NCBI GenBank assembly: GCA_036378995.1
Contig: DASUVJ010000047.1
Coordinates: 1 to 7,754, forward strand
DNA from: DASUVJ01 sp036378995
GTDB lineage: Bacteria > Patescibacteriota > Saccharimonadia > Saccharimonadales > Saccharimonadaceae
DNA: 7,754 nt
Direction of reading: 5' to 3'
Part shown: piece by piece, positions 5,397-7,754 of the stretch
Position numbering within the stretch: the stretch's first letter is position 1
Layout of the letters: each line of letters begins with the position of its first letter
Notes under the pieces: model-generated
Database searches by the model: none
What the model was told of the DNA's origin: nothing
What the model saw: only the letters and a program-made list of their open reading frames with translations
Made by a program: the position numbers and the translations under genes

Positions 5397-5432
5397 AAAA
5401 CACCCCGGTGCCTTGGGGTGTTTTACTTTTTT
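5397..5432. terminator. Strong intrinsic terminator, bidirectional
   Basis: A perfect 10-bp stem, AAAACACCCC (5397-5406) with GGGGTGTTTT (5415-5424), and an 8-nt loop. On the plus strand it is followed by T-runs to 5432 and ends dsbA transcription. Read on the minus strand, the stem is followed by TTTTT, so it can also stop transcripts arriving from the mini-gene region. Confidence 0.88.
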
Positions 5433-5438
5433 GAGGGG

Positions 5439-5463
5439 ATGAAGCCTCGGGGAAAGGCTTCAT
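5439..5463. repeat. Perfect 8-bp hairpin downstream of the terminator
   Basis: ATGAAGCC (5439-5446) pairs with GGCTTCAT (5456-5463) around a 9-nt loop. On the plus strand no U-run follows. On the minus strand it would sit just before the bidirectional terminator, in the 3' untranslated part of the candidate mini-gene. Confidence 0.55.
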
Positions 5464-5468
5464 TTCGT

Positions 5469-5489
5469 GAACCGATAATTGCTCGGTTC
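5469..5489. repeat. Perfect 7-bp hairpin abutting the small frame's stop codon
   Basis: GAACCGA (5469-5475) pairs with TCGGTTC (5483-5489) around a 7-nt loop. Its 5' edge on the minus strand is the last base of the TAG stop of the 30-codon frame, so hairpin and stop codon share base 5489. Confidence 0.5.
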
Positions 5490-5581
5490 TAATGTGCGAT
5501 ATACAGTTGCCATTCGGCAGGCACCACATCCACTGCAATCTTTTTGCGTCTAGTAGACACAAATTCGACAGCTATTGGCAT
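5489..5581 (-). CDS. Candidate 30-residue small protein
   Basis: An ATG at 5581 opens 30 codons ending in TAG (5491-5489). The peptide begins M-P-I-A-V-E-F-V and continues with an R-R-K-K basic patch (11-14), then I-A-V-D-V-V-P-A-E-W, a pattern of alternating hydrophobic residues suggestive of a beta-hairpin. It has no membrane segment or signal peptide. AAGGAG (5599-5594) lies 12 nt upstream, a longer spacing than usual. An in-frame TAG just upstream excludes a longer version. It is framed by a minus-strand promoter (5676-5704) and the terminator at 5397-5424. I do not recognise it. The alternative is that the transcript is a structured non-coding RNA and the frame is accidental. Confidence 0.35.
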   Translation of the reverse strand: MPIAVEFVSTRRKKIAVDVVPAEWQLYIAH

Positions 5582-5590
5582 GTGCGTTTT

Positions 5591-5603
5591 GTACTCCTTG
5601 TAC
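5591..5603 (-). promoter_or_regulatory. Shine-Dalgarno sequence displayed in a small hairpin loop
   Basis: On the minus strand GTAC-AAGGA-GTAC forms a 4-bp stem whose 5-nt loop is the core of the Shine-Dalgarno sequence for the 30-codon frame. The stem is short, so its stability is uncertain. Confidence 0.3.
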
Positions 5604-5645
5604 TATGTGCAGCCCCTGTGCGCTTCGACCTTTAAAATTGAATTT

Positions 5646-5671
5646 TACGTGTTTTGGCACTGGGACACGTA
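5646..5671 (-). repeat. Hairpin at the predicted 5' end of the minus-strand mini-transcript
   Basis: TACGTGT (5646-5652) and ACACGTA (5665-5671) form a perfect 7-bp stem with a 12-nt loop. The predicted start of the minus-strand transcript is near 5669, so the hairpin would cap its 5' end. Next to it, TAAAATTGAATTTTA (5633-5647) is an AT-rich inverted repeat with one central base. Confidence 0.45.
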
Positions 5672-5675
5672 GATA

Positions 5676-5704
5676 ATAGTAACAATACGCACGATATGCG
5701 TCAA
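5676..5704 (-). promoter_or_regulatory. Promoter for the minus-strand mini-gene
   Basis: Minus-strand -35 TTGACG (5704-5699, 5 of 6) and -10 TACTAT (5681-5676, 4 of 6) are separated by exactly 17 nt. The spacer contains the inverted repeat ACGCA-cgata-TGCGT (5687-5701), which also overlaps the -35 box and could be an operator. Confidence 0.5.
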
Positions 5705-5710
5705 GATTTT

Positions 5711-5734
5711 CGCCATAAAGATGGCGCTTATGGC
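5711..5734. repeat. Two mutually exclusive perfect hairpins
   Basis: CGCCAT (5711-5716) pairs with ATGGCG (5721-5726) around a 4-nt loop. Alternatively GCCATAA (5712-5718) pairs with TTATGGC (5728-5734) around a 9-nt loop. Both cannot form at once. The element lies about 50 bp past the surface-protein stop and just upstream of the mini-gene -35 box. No U-run follows on either strand, so it is not a standard terminator. Confidence 0.45.
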
Positions 5735-5786
5735 TTAAGTATAGGGCAATATTACTGGGGTATCAATACGAATTACGTTTTAAAAT

Positions 5787-7754
5787 TTACACCGCATTAT
5801 TATGTCGCCACCACAATACTGCGCCACCTAACAGCGTAATTGCAAGTACTGGCACACCGACGACGACCAGCCAGTTGATCGGCTCATCTTCTTTGGATTC
5901 TGTCTTTAGTACCTGATCAGAACCTTCATCTTCAGAGCTGGAAGCCGAACCTGATTCTGGTGTCACTTGGGCAGCTCCTTCAGTTTCATTAGTCGCTTCC
6001 TCGCCGCCAGCCTCATTTGTTGGAATAACACCACTGCTGCGGGCGTTGTTTGTTGCACCTCCATTCGGAGTACCCGAGTTGCTACCGCCCCCTGATTGAG
6101 AACCGCTGCCGGGTGTCTGTTCTGGGGAGCCACTACCAGGATCTTCGGGTTCAGCGTAATCACTGTACATTACTTCGTATTCGCCAGGAATGGCACTGAA
6201 GCTTGCGTAACTAGTGCCCTTGATCGTCTGCGTCTGGTACGACACCGCAGAGCCGCCTCGCTTCAGGCTCGCAAGCGTACCGCCTTTGTCTTCCATTGGC
6301 ATCAAAGCACGCAGCCCGTCTGCCTTTTCACCTGCCTTGACTGTAAATGTCACCTTGCCATTCGTAGAACTAGTGAGGTTAGCAAACTGCGAGTTCTCAC
6401 GACCCTCCAGCCAGTCGACCGCCTGTTCGGAAGTGATCATAGGTATATTACGCGCCTTGGCGGCAGCAAACAGCGTATTGTCGAACGAGTCACTCATATC
6501 GTAGTGCGAACCGAAGATTCCGTAGTAACCGGGTGCGCCAAGGGCGTTATCAAGCGTCGCCTCAATTGCCCCCTGCGAGGCGGATGTATTATCGAAGTTC
6601 GTGACACCCTGATGAACGTCCGCCGTACTGCCGTCATCCAGCGTCAGGCGCATGTTCATACCCGATCCAGTCAGAAGCGGTGCGCGACCGTTAACCCATG
6701 CAGCAGGATACGCAACGTAGTTAAGATCGTATTTTATGCCATGCGTATTCTCGTACTTAGTCGTGAAATCCCATCCGCTCCAGGCATAACAGTGAACGCG
6801 GCTTGTGTAGGCATCGGGTAAACCAGTATACTTGGCGCGCCAATCATTAAGATCAGCATTGTACTGCGTTTCGAGGATGTTATACGTGAGGTTACCGCAC
6901 CCCGCCAACGGGTGGAGACCGATTTCAAAATGATATGAATCATATTGGACTGCGCGGTCGTTCGTTAGGGCTGAATCGGTATAAATATAATGCGATGCAC
7001 GAACACACTGCCAGTCCTCAACCGAACAATTCGTCGAACTTTCGTTCAACCAATCATTCATGACAGGCTGAGTGCCGTAGGCATTAGGTAATGAGTGGTC
7101 GTCCCCGGCCATTACAAGGGCTGCTTTATTATCACCCGGCAAATACCAGAAACGAGGCATTGGGGTCGTGTCTTTCATGGCTTTCGTCATGACATTCACG
7201 AGCAATCGCTGCTGCTCATCGGCCTGTGGAATATGGAGCTTGTTCATATCCGTCCAGTCCGGCTGGACATCCCCTGTTTTCGCCCCGTAGAACAGGTCGT
7301 TCGATCGAACCGGAGCTATATTATCGCGATCATCTCCTACCCATGCGCGATTACCCTGGTGCTGTGCAATGACGGATTTTGCCAGGTCATACATAAATGC
7401 TGCGGCCGTGCCGCCCTTTGAGCCGACCTCGCGGTAGCTGACGGCAGGGTTAGATGTAGCGGTTGATGCATTCGAGTAAAAGTCCGCTACGGACACGGCA
7501 CCGGATAATGTGTAATTATCACCCGCGCCTTTGAACTGCATGGAATCGCTCGTAATGCCCGCGCCCGGAGTGGTGTCTGTGTCTATTTTTAAGTACTGGT
7601 TCGTGCGCGTCGAACTGGCGTCAGTGAGCCCTAAAAGACTTGCGAGTTTTTTATCCGGACGCATCGCGATGAGGTTACCGCCATTGTTAACCCAAGAGGA
7701 AATCATGTCGGCCTGCGCTTGAGACAAGCCCATTTCAGCAACGATGACCGCTTT
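5787..7754 (-). CDS. Surface-anchored polysaccharide-deacetylase-like protein, 5' truncated by the window edge
   Basis: The frame is open through the window edge; 655 residues are present (numbered here from the edge). Residues about 1-45 look like the end of a GATase1/ThuA-like alpha/beta domain (W-V-N-N-G-G-N-L-I-A, about 21-30). Residues about 200-450 resemble NodB/CE4 polysaccharide deacetylases. A-L-V-M-A-G-D-D-H (212-220) would be the metal-binding motif. E-I-G-L-H-P (277-282), H-C-Y-A-W-S-G-W (321-328) and G-I-F-G-S-H-Y-D (412-419) supply further candidate His residues. A beta-rich segment (about 455-530) follows. Next is a roughly 90-residue stalk rich in G, S, P, N, E and T (533-624), then one membrane helix (about 627-648) and a short R-H-N-N-A-V tail. 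There is no LPxTG motif, so the anchor is the helix. The four cysteines (243, 250, 286, 322) all lie in the deacetylase-like part. The domain order recalls large actinobacterial secreted proteins. Activity and glycan substrate are inference. Confidence 0.85.
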   Translation of the reverse strand, partial: KAVIVAEMGLSQAQADMISSWVNNGGNLIAMRPDKKLASLLGLTDASSTRTNQYLKIDTDTTPGAGITSDSMQFKGAGDNYTLSGAVSVADFYSNASTATSNPAVSYREVGSKGGTAAAFMYDLAKSVIAQHQGNRAWVGDDRDNIAPVRSNDLFYGAKTGDVQPDWTDMNKLHIPQADEQQRLLVNVMTKAMKDTTPMPRFWYLPGDNKAALVMAGDDHSLPNAYGTQPVMNDWLNESSTNCSVEDWQCVRASHYIYTDSALTNDRAVQYDSYHFEIGLHPLAGCGNLTYNILETQYNADLNDWRAKYTGLPDAYTSRVHCYAWSGWDFTTKYENTHGIKYDLNYVAYPAAWVNGRAPLLTGSGMNMRLTLDDGSTADVHQGVTNFDNTSASQGAIEATLDNALGAPGYYGIFGSHYDMSDSFDNTLFAAAKARNIPMITSEQAVDWLEGRENSQFANLTSSTNGKVTFTVKAGEKADGLRALMPMEDKGGTLASLKRGGSAVSYQTQTIKGTSYASFSAIPGEYEVMYSDYAEPEDPGSGSPEQTPGSGSQSGGGSNSGTPNGGATNNARSSGVIPTNEAGGEEATNETEGAAQVTPESGSASSSEDEGSDQVLKTESKEDEPINWLVVVGVPVLAITLLGGAVLWWRHNNAV

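Larger units (their letters stand above)
5377..5786. other. 410-bp region without a long gene; contains a candidate mini-gene
   Basis: Between the dsbA-like stop and the convergent surface-protein stop lie a terminator, several perfect hairpins, a 30-codon minus-strand frame with a Shine-Dalgarno sequence, and a minus-strand promoter, listed separately. I searched it by eye for tmRNA, RNase P RNA, SRP RNA and 6S signatures and recognised none. Base composition is mixed, with AT-rich stretches at 5631-5650 and 5760-5790. Confidence 0.6.

Noticed and set aside
5420..5670. tmRNA, RNase P RNA, SRP RNA or 6S RNA
   Set aside because: None of the conserved core sequences (tRNA-like ends, GAGGAAAGTC-type core, SRP tetraloop region, long bulged hairpin) is visible on either strand.
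5654..5839. 61-residue plus-strand frame starting at TTG
   Set aside because: It has no Shine-Dalgarno sequence, a rare start codon, overlap with the 3' end of the surface gene, and no recognisable motif.
6060..6160. Short Ser/Gly-rich tandem repeat as a DNA repeat or sorting signal
   Set aside because: The region is low-complexity protein stalk coding sequence. Codons vary, no DNA unit repeats exactly, and there is no LPxTG motif.
6096..6821. 241-residue plus-strand open frame
   Set aside because: It is antisense to the surface-protein gene, its composition is not protein-like (many R, C, V and T residues without domains), and it has no ribosome binding site.

Overview
The window looks like chromosomal DNA from a small-genome bacterium of the Candidate Phyla Radiation (Patescibacteria), most likely Candidatus Saccharibacteria (TM7). 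This is inferred from gene character, not from a marker gene. The clues are an archaeal-type aspartyl-tRNA synthetase, small single-helix membrane proteins, a membrane-anchored DsbA-like oxidoreductase, a large C-terminally anchored surface protein, compact overlapping genes, and only TAA or TAG stop codons. I see no rRNA, tRNA, CRISPR array, insertion sequence or phage gene.

Layout. Positions 2-217 (minus) encode a 71-residue one-helix membrane protein. It diverges, across a 214-bp gap with two candidate -10 boxes, from a plus-strand gene (432-986) for an inner-membrane, coiled-coil protein of unknown function. That gene meets the minus-strand block tail to tail with a 4-bp overlap of stop codons. 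Read in its own direction, the minus block is a divergent CNNM/CBS membrane protein (4590-3574), then aspS (3407-2094), a DUF4287-like plus short SRPBCC-like protein (2084-1554), and an alpha/beta hydrolase with a C-terminal membrane helix (1561-983). aspS has its own good promoter and a leader of about 117 nt with two adjacent hairpins. The three genes from aspS onward are tightly coupled: the aspS stop lies inside the next gene's Shine-Dalgarno sequence, and the last two genes overlap by 8 bp.

The CNNM/CBS gene diverges from a dsbA-like gene (4675-5376, plus) over 84 bp that contains a perfect 12-bp palindrome carrying a -10 box on each strand. The dsbA-like gene ends at a strong hairpin terminator that can work in both directions. 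Behind it lies a 410-bp region (5377-5786) without a long gene. On the minus strand that region has the parts of a mini-gene: a TTGACG-N17-TACTAT promoter, a 5' hairpin, a Shine-Dalgarno sequence, a 30-codon reading frame, two further hairpins and the shared terminator.

The rest (5787-7754, minus) is the 3' part of a large secreted or surface gene. It encodes a polysaccharide-deacetylase-like domain, a Ser/Gly/Glu/Pro-rich stalk and a C-terminal membrane anchor. Its only four cysteines lie in the catalytic-like domain, so the neighbouring DsbA-like enzyme is a plausible partner for its folding. The most interesting unexplained elements are the aspS leader, the mini-gene region and the surface protein.
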